Below, piece after piece: positions 28,501 through 38,421 of a DNA stretch of 64,000 nt. Location of the stretch: assembly GCF_014191725.1 (NCBI RefSeq), contig NZ_JACHWZ010000020.1, positions 35,924 to 99,923 on the forward strand. The letters run 5' to 3'. Position 1 is the first letter of the stretch, and each line of letters begins with the position of its first letter. Both the position numbers and the translations under genes were made by a program. Below the pieces are notes generated by a model. That model made no database searches. It was not told the origin of the DNA and saw nothing but the letters and a program-made list of their open reading frames with translations. This stretch comes from Microbulbifer rhizosphaerae. Its GTDB lineage: Bacteria > Pseudomonadota > Gammaproteobacteria > Pseudomonadales > Cellvibrionaceae.

Positions 28501-30528
28501 ATGCCGCAACCGCGCAACATACTCGTCACCAGCGCACTCCCCTACGCCAATGGCTCCCTGCATCTGGGCCATGTGCTCGAATATATCCAGACCGACATCT
28601 GGGCGCGTTTCCAGCGCGCGCGCGGCCATCATTGCCTGTACATGTGCGCCGACGACGCCCACGGCACCGCCATCATGCTCAAGGCCGAACAGCTGGGGCT
28701 CACCCCGGAACAGCACATCGCCAATATGCAGGCGGAGCACGAGCGCGACTTCGCCGATTTCCTGATCGGCGTGGACAACTACCACTCCACCCACTCGGAG
28801 GAGAACCGCGAGCTGTCGGCGATGATCTACCGGCGCCTGCAAGAGAACGGCCATATCGACTCCCGTACCATCACCCAGGCATTCGACCCGGAGAAACAGC
28901 TGTTTCTCGCCGACCGCTATATCAAGGGCACCTGCCCGCGCTGCAGCACTCCGGACCAGTACGGCGACAACTGCGAAGCCTGCGGCGCCACCTACAGCCC
29001 CACCGAACTGATCGATCCGGTGTCCGCCATCTCCGGCGCCACGCCAGTGGAAAAGGAGTCCGAGCACTTCTTCTTCACCCTGCCCGCCTTCACCAACTTC
29101 CTGCGCGAGTGGACCCGCTCCGGCACCCTGCAGGACGAGATGGCCAACAAACTGGCGGAGTGGCTGGACGAAGGCCTGCAGGAGTGGGATATCTCCCGCG
29201 ACGCCCCCTACTTCGGCTTCGAAATCCCCGACGCCCCGGGCAAATATTTCTACGTGTGGCTGGACGCACCCATCGGCTATATGGCCAGCCTGAAAAACTA
29301 CTGCGACAAAAACGGCCTGGACTGGCAGGAGTACTGGAAAAAAGACAGCACCGCCGAGGTGTACCACTTTATCGGCAAGGACATCGTCAACTTCCACGCG
29401 CTCTTCTGGCCGGCAATGCTGGATTCCGCGGACTTCCGCACACCCACCAAAGTGTGCGTGCACGGCTTCCTCACCGTAAACGGCAAGAAGATGTCCAAAT
29501 CCCGCGGCACCTTTATCAATGCGCGCAACTATCTCGACCACCTGAATCCGGAATACCTGCGCTACTACTTCGCCGCCAAACTCACCGGCGGCGTGGACGA
29601 CCTGGACCTGAACCTGGATGACTTTATCGCCCGGGTGAACTCCGACCTGGTAGGCAAGGTTGTGAATATCGCCTCGCGCACCGCCAAGTTCGTGGGCAAA
29701 GGCGGCGGCGTGCTGGTGGAACAACTGGCGGACGAAAAACTCTGGCAGCAGTTCGTCGATGCCGAACCGCGCATCGCCGACTTTTACGAAAACCGCGAAT
29801 ACGCCCGCGCCATGCGCGAGATCATGGCGCTGGCCGACGCCGCCAACGCCTGGATTGCCGACAAGGCGCCCTGGTCCCTGGCCAAGGACGAAAGCAAAGC
29901 GGAGGAGGTGCTGGCCATCTGCTCCCAGGGCGTGAATATGTTCCGCGCGCTGATCACCTGGCTGGCCCCGGTGTTGCCGCAGACCGCGGAAAAAGCCGCG
30001 CAGTTCCTGAATAGCGAACTCAAGTGGGCCACCGCCACCACGCCGCTGGCCAACCACAGCATCGGCGAATTCAAGCCGCTGATGCAGCGGGTGGAAAAAA
30101 CCCAGGTGGACGCGGTGATGGAAGCGGCGAAGGAATCCCTGGCGCAGCTGCAGGCGGAAACCAAGCCGGTCAGTGGCCCCCTTGCGGAAGACCCGATCGC
30201 CCCGGAAATCCAGTTCGACGATTTCGCCAAAGTGGACCTGCGCATCGCGCTGATCGCCAAGGCCGAGCACGTGGAGGGCGCCGGCAAACTGCTCAAACTC
30301 ACCCTGGACCTGGGCGGCGAAACCCGCCAGGTCTTCTCCGGCATCAAGAGCGCCTACAAACCGGAAGACCTGCAGGGCAAACTCACCGTGATGGTGGCCA
30401 ACCTGGCGCCGAGAAAAATGCGCTTCGGCATCAGCGAAGGCATGGTCCTCGCCGCCGGCCCCGGCGGCAAGGACCTGTGGCTGCTCGAACCCCACCCCGG
30501 CGCCGTGCCCGGTATGCGGGTGATGTAA
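28501..30528 (+). CDS. metG: Methionyl-tRNA synthetase
   Basis: 675 residues from the ATG at 28501 ([10 protein letters not shown]). The class I catalytic core has SLHLGH (the HIGH motif) at about 19 and KKMSKS at about 330. A four-Cys zinc knuckle lies near residues 145-160 (CPRC, CEAC). The anticodon-binding helical domain follows, and a C-terminal EMAP/Trbp111-like tRNA-binding domain (about 570-675; [12 protein letters not shown]). It charges tRNA-Met. Length and domains match the dimeric gammaproteobacterial form. Confidence 0.97.
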   Translation: MPQPRNILVTSALPYANGSLHLGHVLEYIQTDIWARFQRARGHHCLYMCADDAHGTAIMLKAEQLGLTPEQHIANMQAEHERDFADFLIGVDNYHSTHSEENRELSAMIYRRLQENGHIDSRTITQAFDPEKQLFLADRYIKGTCPRCSTPDQYGDNCEACGATYSPTELIDPVSAISGATPVEKESEHFFFTLPAFTNFLREWTRSGTLQDEMANKLAEWLDEGLQEWDISRDAPYFGFEIPDAPGKYFYVWLDAPIGYMASLKNYCDKNGLDWQEYWKKDSTAEVYHFIGKDIVNFHALFWPAMLDSADFRTPTKVCVHGFLTVNGKKMSKSRGTFINARNYLDHLNPEYLRYYFAAKLTGGVDDLDLNLDDFIARVNSDLVGKVVNIASRTAKFVGKGGGVLVEQLADEKLWQQFVDAEPRIADFYENREYARAMREIMALADAANAWIADKAPWSLAKDESKAEEVLAICSQGVNMFRALITWLAPVLPQTAEKAAQFLNSELKWATATTPLANHSIGEFKPLMQRVEKTQVDAVMEAAKESLAQLQAETKPVSGPLAEDPIAPEIQFDDFAKVDLRIALIAKAEHVEGAGKLLKLTLDLGGETRQVFSGIKSAYKPEDLQGKLTVMVANLAPRKMRFGISEGMVLAAGPGGKDLWLLEPHPGAVPGMRVM

Positions 30529-30690
30529 CCCGGGACCGCGGAGCTGTTTATTGGCGCTGAAGGCTCCAGCTCCGCTTGCGGGCCGCAGGCCCGCCCCATT
30601 GTAGGAGCGGCGGGGCGGCCATCCGCCGCTGGCCGCGATAGCGGGGCTGCGCCCCGCAATGCCGAGCTAGAGCTCGGCGTTCCCAGCGAA
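30528..30690. repeat. Cluster of palindromic repeats after metG
   Basis: A split GCGGAGCT-AGCTCCGC unit with GGGCCGCAGGCCC (30528-30597), a single GTAGGAGCGGC element (30601-30639) and a GAGCTAGAGCTCGGCG palindrome (30660-30690) follow one another. No gene is present between metG and 30781. Confidence 0.6.
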
Positions 30691-30780
30691 CCCCGTCGAA
30701 AACCACTTCCGAAACCGACCGGCAATCACCGCCGGCCTATCCTACCGTGTGCGGCCCCAACCAAACCCGGAAACCGCACG

Positions 30781-31497
30781 ATGAAAAACGCCCCCCTTGC
30801 CCAGCGTATCGATCAGATCGACTGGCAGCGGGTAACCGCCAACCTGGACAGCGACGGCTGGGCACTGGCGGACCAACTCCTTACCGCGGAGGAATGCGAC
30901 AGCCTCGCGGCCCTGTACCCGCAGAACGAACATTTCCGCAGCCGCGTCGTAATGGCCAACCACAACTTCGGCCGCGGCGAGTACAAGTACTTCGCCTATC
31001 CCCTACCCGCGCTGGTCGCCGATCTGCGCACCGCCCTCTACCGGCCCCTGGCCGCCGTAGCCAACCGCTGGAACGAATACCTGAGCATCGACACCCGCTA
31101 CCCCGAAGAACACGGTCGCTATCTCGAACAGTGCCATCGCGCCGGCCAGAGCCGCCCCACGCCGCTGCTGCTGCAATACGGCGAGGGGGACTTCAACTGC
31201 CTGCACCAGGATTTATACGGCGAACAGGTATTCCCGCTGCAGGCCGCCTTCCTGCTCTGCGAACCGGAAATGGATTTCAGCGGCGGTGAATTCGTACTCA
31301 CCGAACAGCGCCCGCGCATGCAGTCCCGAGCCCAGGTAGTTCCGCTGCGCAAGGGCGACGCGGTGATCTTCGCCGTACACCAGCGTCCGCAGAAGGGCAG
31401 CCGCGGCTACTACCGGGTCAACATGCGCCACGGCGTCAGCCGCCTGCGCGGTGGCCGGCGGCCTACTGCTGGTATCATCTTCCACGACGCCACCTAA
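30781..31497 (+). CDS. 2-oxoglutarate/Fe(II)-dependent dioxygenase
   Basis: 238 residues. The double-stranded beta-helix core has the iron ligands HQD (in CLHQDLYGEQVFP, about residue 140) and a later His in VNMRHGVS (about 220), with an Arg nearby for 2-oxoglutarate. FSGGEFVL is the typical strand-turn motif. It resembles prolyl-hydroxylase-type proteins that act on peptides or proteins; the substrate is unknown. Confidence 0.8.
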   Translation: MKNAPLAQRIDQIDWQRVTANLDSDGWALADQLLTAEECDSLAALYPQNEHFRSRVVMANHNFGRGEYKYFAYPLPALVADLRTALYRPLAAVANRWNEYLSIDTRYPEEHGRYLEQCHRAGQSRPTPLLLQYGEGDFNCLHQDLYGEQVFPLQAAFLLCEPEMDFSGGEFVLTEQRPRMQSRAQVVPLRKGDAVIFAVHQRPQKGSRGYYRVNMRHGVSRLRGGRRPTAGIIFHDAT

Positions 31498-31561
31498 CAT
31501 GTATTTTCACCCAACAACGATATAATGACTGTCAATCCATCCCGACAATGAGCGCAATGCC

Positions 31562-31867
31562 ATGATCAAGGACATAGAGGCCCACAGCCGGGAAATCGCC
31601 GAACTCTGCCAGCGCTATGGAGTTCGGCGACTCGCCGTATTCGGGTCCGCCGCCACCGGCCATACGCACCCCGGCAGTGATGTGGATCTCCTCGTCGAGT
31701 TCGACCTGGATTCCACTGCCGACTATGCGGACCGCTTCTTCGGCCTGCAGGAATCCCTACAACAGCTCTTCGGCAAGCCCGTGGACCTGGTAGTGGAAAG
31801 CGCAGTCAGGAATCCCTACTTCCGCCAATCCATCGAAGAAACGCAAGAGCTTCTATATGCCGCTTAA
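31562..31867 (+). CDS. mntA: MNT-type nucleotidyltransferase antitoxin
   Basis: A 101-residue minimal nucleotidyltransferase with VFGSAATGHTHPGSDVDLLVEF, the GSx10DxD active site. Such proteins are the antitoxins of HEPN/MNT modules, where they inactivate the HEPN RNase by adding nucleotides to a Tyr. The motif is intact here. Its stop overlaps the start of the HEPN remnant at 31857, preserving the usual operon arrangement. Confidence 0.85.
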   Translation: MIKDIEAHSREIAELCQRYGVRRLAVFGSAATGHTHPGSDVDLLVEFDLDSTADYADRFFGLQESLQQLFGKPVDLVVESAVRNPYFRQSIEETQELLYAA

Positions 31868-32012
31868 GGCCAAGAAATATCTTTACGATGCGCAATGCAA
31901 CCTCCTCATTCACGGCTATGCGGATATCGATGACCGACTTGTTTGGAATATCGTTGAAACCAAATTACCCACCCTCAAACATGAGGTCAGCAACCTACTT
32001 CAAGGCGAATAA
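31857..32012 (+). pseudogene. hepT: Internally deleted HEPN (DUF86) toxin
   Basis: A 51-codon frame starting inside the 3' end of the MNT gene and stopping directly before the next ATG. It opens like a DUF86 N-terminus (KKYLYDA) and closes like the DUF86 C-terminus (LLIHGYADIDDRLVWNIVE). About 50-60 central residues are missing. The Rx4-6H RNase motif is broken: the position five residues before His is Cys instead of Arg. Reading frame and overlap are intact, so it may still be translated, but RNase activity is not expected. Confidence 0.75.
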
Positions 32013-32960
32013 ATGCGCGGCGTATTTCTCGACACACTCACCATGAAACTGGAGGAACTCGACACCTCCGCTTTGGAAAACGTCCTCGACCACTGGGATT
32101 TCCACGAGACCACCGCCCCGGACGAAACCGCCGGGCGCATCGCGGATGCCGAGGTGGTCATCACCAACAAGGCAGTTCTCGACCGCCAGCTGATCGAAAA
32201 CGCACCCAAGCTGAAACTCATCTGCGTCTGCGCCACCGGCACCAATAATATCGACCTGGACGCAGCCAAGGAGCGCAATATCCCCGTGCGCAACGTGCAG
32301 GGTTACGCCGGCGCCTCGCTGACACAGCACACCCTGGCGCTGCTGCTGGCACTGTCCACCCGCTGGCACCAATACCACGCGGACGTGCAAAACGGCCTCT
32401 GGAGCCGCTCCCCCATCTTCTGCATGCTCAATCACCCGGTAATGGAACTGGCGGGCAAAAACCTGGGGATCATCGGCTACGGCGACCTCGGGCAGGGATT
32501 CGCCAAACTGGCGCGGGCCCTGGATATGAACATCCTGATAGCGGAATCTCTCGCTCCCCGACAACAGGGCCGCGAACAGGAAGGCCGCGTGCCACTGGAA
32601 AAACTGCTGGCGGAATCCGACGCAATCAGCCTGCACTGCCCCCTCACCGAACAGACAGATCAGTTGGTCAATAAAGAATTTCTCGCGGCGATGAAGCCCG
32701 GCGCCTTCCTGATCAACACCGCCCGCGGCGGCCTGGTGGACGAAGTGGCACTGGCCGGGGCACTGCGCAGCGGCCACTTGGGCGGCGCGGCGCTGGATGT
32801 GCTGAGCGTGGAACCACCACCCGCGAACCACCCCCTGCTGGCGAAGGATATCCCCAACCTGATCATCACCCCGCACAACGCCTGGATCAGCCGCGAGAGC
32901 CGGCAGCGCCTGCTGGACGGGGTGGTGGATAATATTCGCGAATGGCGCGACGCGCGGTAG
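32013..32960 (+). CDS. NAD-dependent D-2-hydroxyacid dehydrogenase
   Basis: 315 residues, with the ATG immediately after the stop of the HEPN remnant. The Rossmann fingerprint is GIIGYGDLGQGFAKLA (about 150). Family signatures HCPLTEQTDQLVN and LINTARGGLVDE follow, with the catalytic Arg, Glu and His (TPHNAWIS near residue 285). It is closest in pattern to glycerate/hydroxypyruvate reductases (HprA-like). It reduces a 2-keto acid such as hydroxypyruvate; the exact substrate is an inference. Confidence 0.9.
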   Translation: MRGVFLDTLTMKLEELDTSALENVLDHWDFHETTAPDETAGRIADAEVVITNKAVLDRQLIENAPKLKLICVCATGTNNIDLDAAKERNIPVRNVQGYAGASLTQHTLALLLALSTRWHQYHADVQNGLWSRSPIFCMLNHPVMELAGKNLGIIGYGDLGQGFAKLARALDMNILIAESLAPRQQGREQEGRVPLEKLLAESDAISLHCPLTEQTDQLVNKEFLAAMKPGAFLINTARGGLVDEVALAGALRSGHLGGAALDVLSVEPPPANHPLLAKDIPNLIITPHNAWISRESRQRLLDGVVDNIREWRDAR

Positions 32961-33094
32961 CGTAGTAGCCAGTAATTGACCGCTGCGTCAGCCGAAGGTG
33001 GATAGGAAGTCGCCCTCAAATCCCATCTTTCGTGGTATTTGGCCGTCGCGACTATAGGATACCCATACACCAACCTCTGAAGCAGGAGAGTGTT

Positions 33095-33340
33095 ATGGCA
33101 ACTGCAAAACCCCTTAATTCCGGCCGGGATAAGCTGCGTCAAGCCTCCCACCTCGCCGGCGAGGCGGCTACCGATACAGCAGCGCAGCTGAGGGAGCGCG
33201 CCATGTCTTCGGTACAGACGAGTAAACAACGCGCTGCGGAGCTTGAGAAAAAATGGGAATCCTCGGTCAAGCGGCACCCTGTTCTCAGTGTCGGTGGTGC
33301 CTTCGTCGCAGGATGGGTCATTGCAAAACTGTTTAAGTAG
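33095..33340 (+). CDS. DUF883 (YqjD/ElaB-like) membrane-anchored protein
   Basis: 81 residues from the ATG at 33095, preceded by AGGAG. A charged, Ala-rich amphipathic helix (about 10-60) precedes a C-terminal membrane anchor (HPVLSVGGAFVAGWVIAKLFK). In E. coli, YqjD and ElaB are inner-membrane proteins that bind ribosomes in stationary phase. It is the first of three small genes in a yqjD-yqjE-like cluster. Confidence 0.82.
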   Translation: MATAKPLNSGRDKLRQASHLAGEAATDTAAQLRERAMSSVQTSKQRAAELEKKWESSVKRHPVLSVGGAFVAGWVIAKLFK

Positions 33341-33376
33341 AGCAATCCACACCATCTCTGCGGGGGAACCTGGCCA

Positions 33377-33856
33377 ATGGCGCGCGCTACAAAGTCTGAA
33401 CCTTCTGAGGAAACTCCCGAGCCGGCTGCGCAAAGTCGCAGCCGGGATCGCTTCACTCAGCCACCGGGGGATGAAGAGGAAACAGAAGCAGGTGTACTGG
33501 CGCAAGCCGATGCCACCCTGGCGCTGCTGTCTGCATGGCTCGTCAATTTGCAGACACTGGCGCGGCTGGAATTCAGCCGTACGCTTGCAGCCGGCAAACG
33601 GATCATTGCCCTGCAACTGCTGCTCTTGCCACTGGTTCTGGCCTTTGTATTGAGTCTCTGTGCCGGTGCCGGCCTGATCGGCTACTACTACTCGCAATCG
33701 GTTTACGTCGGGTTTGCCGCCTTCTTGTTGGCGCAGGTTTTAATTCTGACCGGAATGCTCCTGTATCAGCGAAAGTTGAGTTCCATGATGGGATTCAGCG
33801 AGACCAAACGGCAAGCGAAAGAAGCGATAAACGATGTCTCTGAGCTCTTTAAGTAA
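33377..33856 (+). CDS. YqjE-like phage-holin superfamily membrane protein
   Basis: 159 residues: a charged N-terminal tail of about 50 residues, a helix, then two hydrophobic segments at about 78-100 (IIALQLLLLPLVLAFVLSL) and 108-132. A basic cytoplasmic tail follows. The pattern and position after a DUF883 gene match YqjE. Its 3' end overlaps the next gene by 23 bp. Confidence 0.75.
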   Translation: MARATKSEPSEETPEPAAQSRSRDRFTQPPGDEEETEAGVLAQADATLALLSAWLVNLQTLARLEFSRTLAAGKRIIALQLLLLPLVLAFVLSLCAGAGLIGYYYSQSVYVGFAAFLLAQVLILTGMLLYQRKLSSMMGFSETKRQAKEAINDVSELFK

Positions 33857-34076
33857 GGATATTCAGCACTGCAGCCAGGACATGGATCAGCAGCGTCTTT
33901 ACGCCAGACAACTGCTGAACCGGCAAAAAAACGAGTTTTGCCAGCGACTGGAGAAAATTCCGCTCCCGCTCGCCATCGGGCTGGCGCTGGTCGGTGGATT
34001 TCTCTCCGAGCGGATTTTTCACTATCCGACCTCGTCCCAGATGTTCCATCTGTTTCTAACGTGGCGGGCGCTGTAA
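33834..34076 (+). CDS. Small membrane protein (YqjK-like)
   Basis: 80 residues, overlapping the previous gene by 23 bp, so it is probably translationally coupled. A long polar helix (about 1-42) is followed by one hydrophobic segment (LPLAIGLALVGGFLSERI). Third member of the yqjD-E-K-like cluster by position; sequence similarity alone is weak. Confidence 0.65.
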   Translation: MSLSSLSKDIQHCSQDMDQQRLYARQLLNRQKNEFCQRLEKIPLPLAIGLALVGGFLSERIFHYPTSSQMFHLFLTWRAL

Positions 34077-34187
34077 TCCGTTTTGGGCACGGTTCCTCCC
34101 CCGCGCGCGACGTCCCCCCCAGGCCCGCTATTTGACCGCGGCGGCGCCTCAGTTAAAGTTGGGGGGTAGCAACTAATTTCGCCCACC

Positions 34188-35075
34188 ATGACTCTCAGCC
34201 GCCAAGCTCCGCGCACACACTTGCCGCCGCCTCTCGCGGAACCCGCCCCCGTCGCCAGCGAGGAGGCCGCCGAACGCCTGGCCGCTTTTATCCGCCGTCA
34301 TCCCCGCCTGTTGATCCTGACCGGCGCCGGTGTCAGTACCGATTCCGGCATTCCGGATTACCGCGATCAGGACGGTGCCTGGAAACGCAAGCAGCCGGTG
34401 CAGCACGGGGATTTCATGGGCAGCGCCAGTACCCGCCAGCGCTATTGGGGGCGCAGCCTGGTGGGCTGGCCGGTGATGCGCCACTCCAGGCCGAATCCGG
34501 CACACCTGCACTTGGCCGAACTGGAGCGGCGGGAGCACGCCGAATTGCTCGTCACCCAAAATGTGGACCGGCTGCACCAGCGCGCGGGCAGCCGACGGGT
34601 GATCGATCTGCACGGCCGCGCCGACCAGGTTATCTGCATGAATTGCGACTACCGCTGCGACCGGCAGGCGGTGCACGACCGCTGCTACGCGCTGAATCCG
34701 GACTTCCAGCGCTATCAGGCCGCAACAGCGCCGGACGGAGACTCCGACCTGGAAGTGGATTTCAGTAGTTTCCGCATCGCCGACTGCCCGCACTGCGGCG
34801 GCATCCTCAAACCGGATGTAGTCTTCTTCGGCGACAACGTACCCAAAAGCCGCGTGCAGCAGGCGCTGGACGCCCTGCAGGCCAGCGATGGACTACTGGT
34901 CATCGGCTCCTCGCTGATGGTGTATTCCGGTTACCGCTTCTGCCGCTACGGGCGGGAATGGAAGAAACCCATGGCCGCGCTAACCCTGGGCAGGACCCGC
35001 GCGGACGACATCATCGACCTCAAGCTGAACGCCCGCATCGGCGAGACCCTGGCCGCAACCCTGGCACTGCTGTAG
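34188..35075 (+). CDS. Sir2-family NAD-dependent deacylase
   Basis: 295 residues. NAD-binding motifs: LTGAGVSTDSGIPDYRD (about 45-60), TQNVDRLHQRAG, and LHG with the catalytic His (about 145). Four zinc-binding Cys are seen as CMNC and CPHCGG (about 151-205), and VIGSSLMVYSG near 245. The segment between the Cys pairs is long, as in class II (SIRT4-like) sirtuins. It removes acyl groups from protein lysines. Confidence 0.92.
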   Translation: MTLSRQAPRTHLPPPLAEPAPVASEEAAERLAAFIRRHPRLLILTGAGVSTDSGIPDYRDQDGAWKRKQPVQHGDFMGSASTRQRYWGRSLVGWPVMRHSRPNPAHLHLAELERREHAELLVTQNVDRLHQRAGSRRVIDLHGRADQVICMNCDYRCDRQAVHDRCYALNPDFQRYQAATAPDGDSDLEVDFSSFRIADCPHCGGILKPDVVFFGDNVPKSRVQQALDALQASDGLLVIGSSLMVYSGYRFCRYGREWKKPMAALTLGRTRADDIIDLKLNARIGETLAATLALL

Positions 35076-35108
35076 GCGTGTCGTGAAACCACTCCCGGAA
35101 ATCCCCCT

Positions 35109-35267
35109 GTAGGAGCGGCCGTTGGCCGCGATCGGCCTCGATCTTTAGTCGAGTGGCGACCCCGCCACCAGTGGTCTTATCGGTCCCCAAAAGACCACCA
35201 GCCACAAGGCCTGTCCCTGGCCATTTCTTGAATCTGATACTGTTCGCGGCCAGCGGCCGCTCCTACA
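35109..35267. repeat. REPIN-like inverted pair with long spacer
   Basis: GTAGGAGCGGCCGTTGGCCG and its inverse enclose about 115 bp in the convergent gap between the sirtuin and yghU. Confidence 0.7.
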
Positions 35268-35289
35268 GCAGATTCACGGTGTACCGCAC

Positions 35290-36168
35290 TCACGAACTCT
35301 CATCATCCCCGATCTTATCCTGGGTGCGGTTTTCAAAATCGCTCGAATCGTGCCGCTCATGCAGCTGCTCGGACGGCTCCCCCCAAGTGCGGTTGACCAT
35401 GCGCCCGCGCTGCACCGCCGGGCGCTGCGCTATCTCATCGGTCCAGCGCACCACGTTTTTGTAGCTCTGCGCATCGAGGAACTCCGCCGCATCGTACGCC
35501 GCGTTCCTCACCAGGGCGCCATACCAGGGCCAGATCGCCATATCGGCGATAGTGTATTCGCGCCCGGCCACATAGGGATGATCGGCCAGCTGCCGGTCCA
35601 GCACATCCAACTGGCGTTTTACCTCCATGGTGTAGCGGTTGATCGGGTATTCGTATTTCTCCGGCGCATAGGCGTAGAAGTGGCCAAAGCCGCCGCCCAC
35701 AAAGGGCCCACTGCCCATCTGCCAGAAGAGCCAGTTCAGGCACTCGGTGCGCTGGGCCGGCGTATGGGGCAGGAAGGCGCCGAACTTTTCCGCCAGGTAG
35801 AGCAGAATGGAGCCGGACTCGAACACCCGGATCGGCGGCGTCGTGCTGCGATCCACCAGGGCGGGGATCTTGGAATTCGGATTGATTTCCACAAAGCCGC
35901 TGCCGAACTGCTCCCCCTCGTTGATGCGGATCAGATGCGCATCGTATTCAGCGCCATCGAACCCCAACGCCAGCAGCTCCTCGAGCATAATCGTCGCCTT
36001 GACGCCGTTGGGCGTGGCCAGGGAATACAGCTGAAGTGGGTGCTCACCCACCGGCAATTCCCTGTCGTGGGTGGGCCCGGCAATGGGGCGATTGATACTG
36101 GCGAAAGCGCCGCCGCTTTCAGAATCCCATTTCCAGACTCTGGGCGGGGTATAAGTGTTATCCGACAT
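35290..36168 (-). CDS. yghU: Glutathione S-transferase-like protein YghU
   Basis: 292 residues. N-terminal extension (about 1-45), then a thioredoxin fold with TPNGVKATIMLEELL (about 53-67) and the glutathione-contacting NPNSKIPALVD and FESGSILLYLAEK. The C-terminal all-helical GST domain has YTIADMAIWPWYG. YghU-type proteins bind two glutathiones and have disulfide-bond reductase activity. The match to E. coli YghU is end to end. Confidence 0.92.
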   Translation of the reverse strand: MSDNTYTPPRVWKWDSESGGAFASINRPIAGPTHDRELPVGEHPLQLYSLATPNGVKATIMLEELLALGFDGAEYDAHLIRINEGEQFGSGFVEINPNSKIPALVDRSTTPPIRVFESGSILLYLAEKFGAFLPHTPAQRTECLNWLFWQMGSGPFVGGGFGHFYAYAPEKYEYPINRYTMEVKRQLDVLDRQLADHPYVAGREYTIADMAIWPWYGALVRNAAYDAAEFLDAQSYKNVVRWTDEIAQRPAVQRGRMVNRTWGEPSEQLHERHDSSDFENRTQDKIGDDESS

Positions 36169-36397
36169 ACATTGGCTCCGCTGTGCGGTTTATCAAAACA
36201 GAACTTTCGGGTGCAGGTTATCGGAAGCACCGGCGACCGTCATTACCCAAAGCTGGCGGAAGATTGCCGTGAGCTGCCGCAATTCACACCGGAGCGGCCA
36301 CCAGGACAATCGGCTCCACCATCCCTTGGCGCTTTGCAGCCCGAGCCCCGCGGCTTTACGATAACCAGCCCCGATAATCACCTATAACGAAAAACCC

Positions 36398-36862
36398 ATG
36401 CGCCAATTCCCGCTTCTCCTTCCAGCCCTGCTTCTCCTCCTGAACACAGTTGCACACGCCTCCTGCCTGGAGGAAAAACCCCTGAAACAACTGGACACCC
36501 GCTACGAACAAGCCCTGCGCAACGGCGACACAGCCTTTCTCTCGCAACTGCTCAAAGACCAATTTATCTGGGTACACAGCCTCGCATCGCAGACAGAAAG
36601 CAAAAGCGACCTGCTCACCCGCGTAGGCGACAAAAACTACCAACAACCGGTAGCCCGCACCTCCAAAGAAGTATCCGTACTCAACGCCGGCAACACCGCC
36701 GTGATCACCGGCTACACCACCGTGGAACAACGCAACGACGACAACAGCACCCGCGCCGCCCGCTACCACTTTATGCGCACCTATATCCTGGAAAACGGGC
36801 AATGCCGCTTGCTGGCCAGCAAGACCGGCAAAGTCTGGAGCAGCGAAACCGGCCCCCTGTAG
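36398..36862 (+). CDS. Exported NTF2-like (DUF4440-type) protein
   Basis: 154 residues with a signal peptide (1-22, ending AHAS). The mature part has the NTF2 fold pattern: an initial helix (LDTRYEQALRNGDTAFLSQLL), FIWVHS, and later strands (VSVLNAGNTAVITGY, HFMRTYILENGQCRLL). Such small cone-shaped domains bind small ligands; no ligand can be assigned. Confidence 0.75.
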   Translation: MRQFPLLLPALLLLLNTVAHASCLEEKPLKQLDTRYEQALRNGDTAFLSQLLKDQFIWVHSLASQTESKSDLLTRVGDKNYQQPVARTSKEVSVLNAGNTAVITGYTTVEQRNDDNSTRAARYHFMRTYILENGQCRLLASKTGKVWSSETGPL

Positions 36863-36884
36863 AGCCCCTAGTCCCACTGTCCCT

Positions 36885-37073
36885 GTAGGAGCCTGCTTGC
36901 AGGCGAACAGCCACGGAGCACCGATCTTTTCGCCTGCAAGCAGGCTCCTACAGGCGCGCTGCAGCCCCGTAGGATGGGCACAAATCGGCAGGACTGCCGA
37001 TTTGGACGCCGAAGGCGCCCGGGAAGCGGGTGAGCGCCATGGCCAGCGCGAACCCAAGCGCAGCGTGCCCATC
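36885..37073. repeat. Two inverted-repeat elements before the VIT gene
   Basis: A GTAGGAGCCTGCTTGCAGGC pair (36885-36952) is followed by a GTAGGATGGGC ... GCCCATC element (36969-37073). The latter resembles the one at 60073. The rest of the 478-bp gap up to 37340 has no supported gene; its last 170 bp is A/C-rich. Confidence 0.7.
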
Positions 37074-37340
37074 AAAAACCCACACCCCCACACTCCAGCC
37101 CGCTAACCAGCGAACAACCCACAACACCCTCGTCGTTCCGGCGACTCGCCAGAGCAGCGAAGCTCACGCCGGAACCCAGGCGCCACAGCACTGGATACCA
37201 CCGCATCAACTCCGACATAACCTCTCCCCACCGGCACAACGAAAACAAAAACCCAATTCCAAACAAAACACCCACAACTTCTACAATAAATCCACAGAAA
37301 CCCACGCAACCCGCGCAAAGTAAAACCGCAGGAACACCCC

Positions 37341-38042
37341 TTGCCCGAACGATATTCACTGGACATCGGCTCCCTGGACACCCGCCTAAACTGGCTCCGC
37401 GCCGGCGTACTCGGCGCCAACGACGGCATCATCTCCATCGCCGGCCTCGTAATCGGCGTGGCCGGCGCCACCGCCGATTCCAGTGACATCGTAATGGCGG
37501 GTCTCGCCGGCCTGGTCGCCGGCGCTCTTTCCATGGCCGGCGGCGAATACGTCTCCGTCTCCACCCAGCGGGATACTGAAGCCACCCTGGTGGAACGGGA
37601 GCGCCTCTCCCTCTCCGATCCCCGCGCCGCCGAAGACGGTCTCACCGCCAGCCTCCGCGCCAAGGGACTCTCCCCCGAAACCGCCCGCGCCGCGGCCCGC
37701 GAACTTTCCGCCAGGGACCCGCTGCGCGCCCACACCGAAGCCGAACTCGGCCTGGACCCCACCCGCCTAACCAGCCCCTGGCAGGCCGCTCTCGCCTCCT
37801 TTATCGCCTTCGCCTGCGGCGCCCTGCTCCCCCTGCTCACCATCACCCTCCTCCCCGCCCGCACCCGTATCGCCGGCTGCGCCCTGGCGGTTGTCGCCGC
37901 CCTCGCCATCACCGGCCACACCGGCGCGAGACTAGGCGGCGCCCCGCGCTTGCCGGCGATGTGGCGGACGGTGGGAGTGGGAGCGGCGACCATGGTGGCC
38001 ACTTATCTGGTGGGGAAAGGGTTTGGGGTGGTGGTTGGTTAG
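37341..38042 (+). CDS. VIT1/CCC1 family transporter
   Basis: 233 residues from a TTG start (no in-frame ATG near the N-terminus). The N-terminal pair of segments carries LRAGVLGANDGIISIAGLVIGV and LAGALSMAGGEYVSVSTQRDTE, the VIT-family signature. A hydrophilic central helix pair (about 75-145) is followed by three membrane segments. The family moves Fe2+ or Mn2+ out of the cytosol. Its last 200 bp are duplicated in degraded form at 38921-39129. Confidence 0.88.
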   Translation: MPERYSLDIGSLDTRLNWLRAGVLGANDGIISIAGLVIGVAGATADSSDIVMAGLAGLVAGALSMAGGEYVSVSTQRDTEATLVERERLSLSDPRAAEDGLTASLRAKGLSPETARAAARELSARDPLRAHTEAELGLDPTRLTSPWQAALASFIAFACGALLPLLTITLLPARTRIAGCALAVVAALAITGHTGARLGGAPRLPAMWRTVGVGAATMVATYLVGKGFGVVVG

Positions 38043-38121
38043 TAAATCTCTGAATAAGTGTATTCGTCACTCTGGCGAAAGCCGGAGCCTAGAAAAGGGT
38101 GGGTGCTTGGAAATGGGGCTA

Positions 38122-38421
38122 TCACCCCTCCCGACTTACCCCACCAGCCTCCAGCGCCTCAATCAGATCCCGATACTCCTGCCACAAATGCCTGACGTAA
38201 AGCTGCCACTCAATATCCAGGCGCTCCCACGCCTCGATGACGCCCCAGCCATGCGGGAGGTATTCCATCCGCTCCAGCACAAAGGCGGCAGCGATCCGTT
38301 CGCTGGTACTGGCGCCATCGCCGCCCTTGTCGAGCAGACTCCGGGCGACTTGCAGTATTTTGTTCAGCGGGTGGGGCAGTTGATCGATTTGCCGATAGAT
38401 GGATTGCATGGCTTGTGTCAT
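38122..38421 (-). CDS. Hypothetical protein, 99 residues
   Basis: A predicted all-helical protein (MTQAMQSIYRQIDQLPHPLNKI at the start, then RHLWQEYRDLIEALEAGG at the end). It is convergent with the VIT gene. Its C-terminal segment recurs in the degraded duplication at about 39130-39208 (QEYRRLIGTLD). No family recognised. Confidence 0.6.
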   Translation of the reverse strand: MTQAMQSIYRQIDQLPHPLNKILQVARSLLDKGGDGASTSERIAAAFVLERMEYLPHGWGVIEAWERLDIEWQLYVRHLWQEYRDLIEALEAGGVSREG

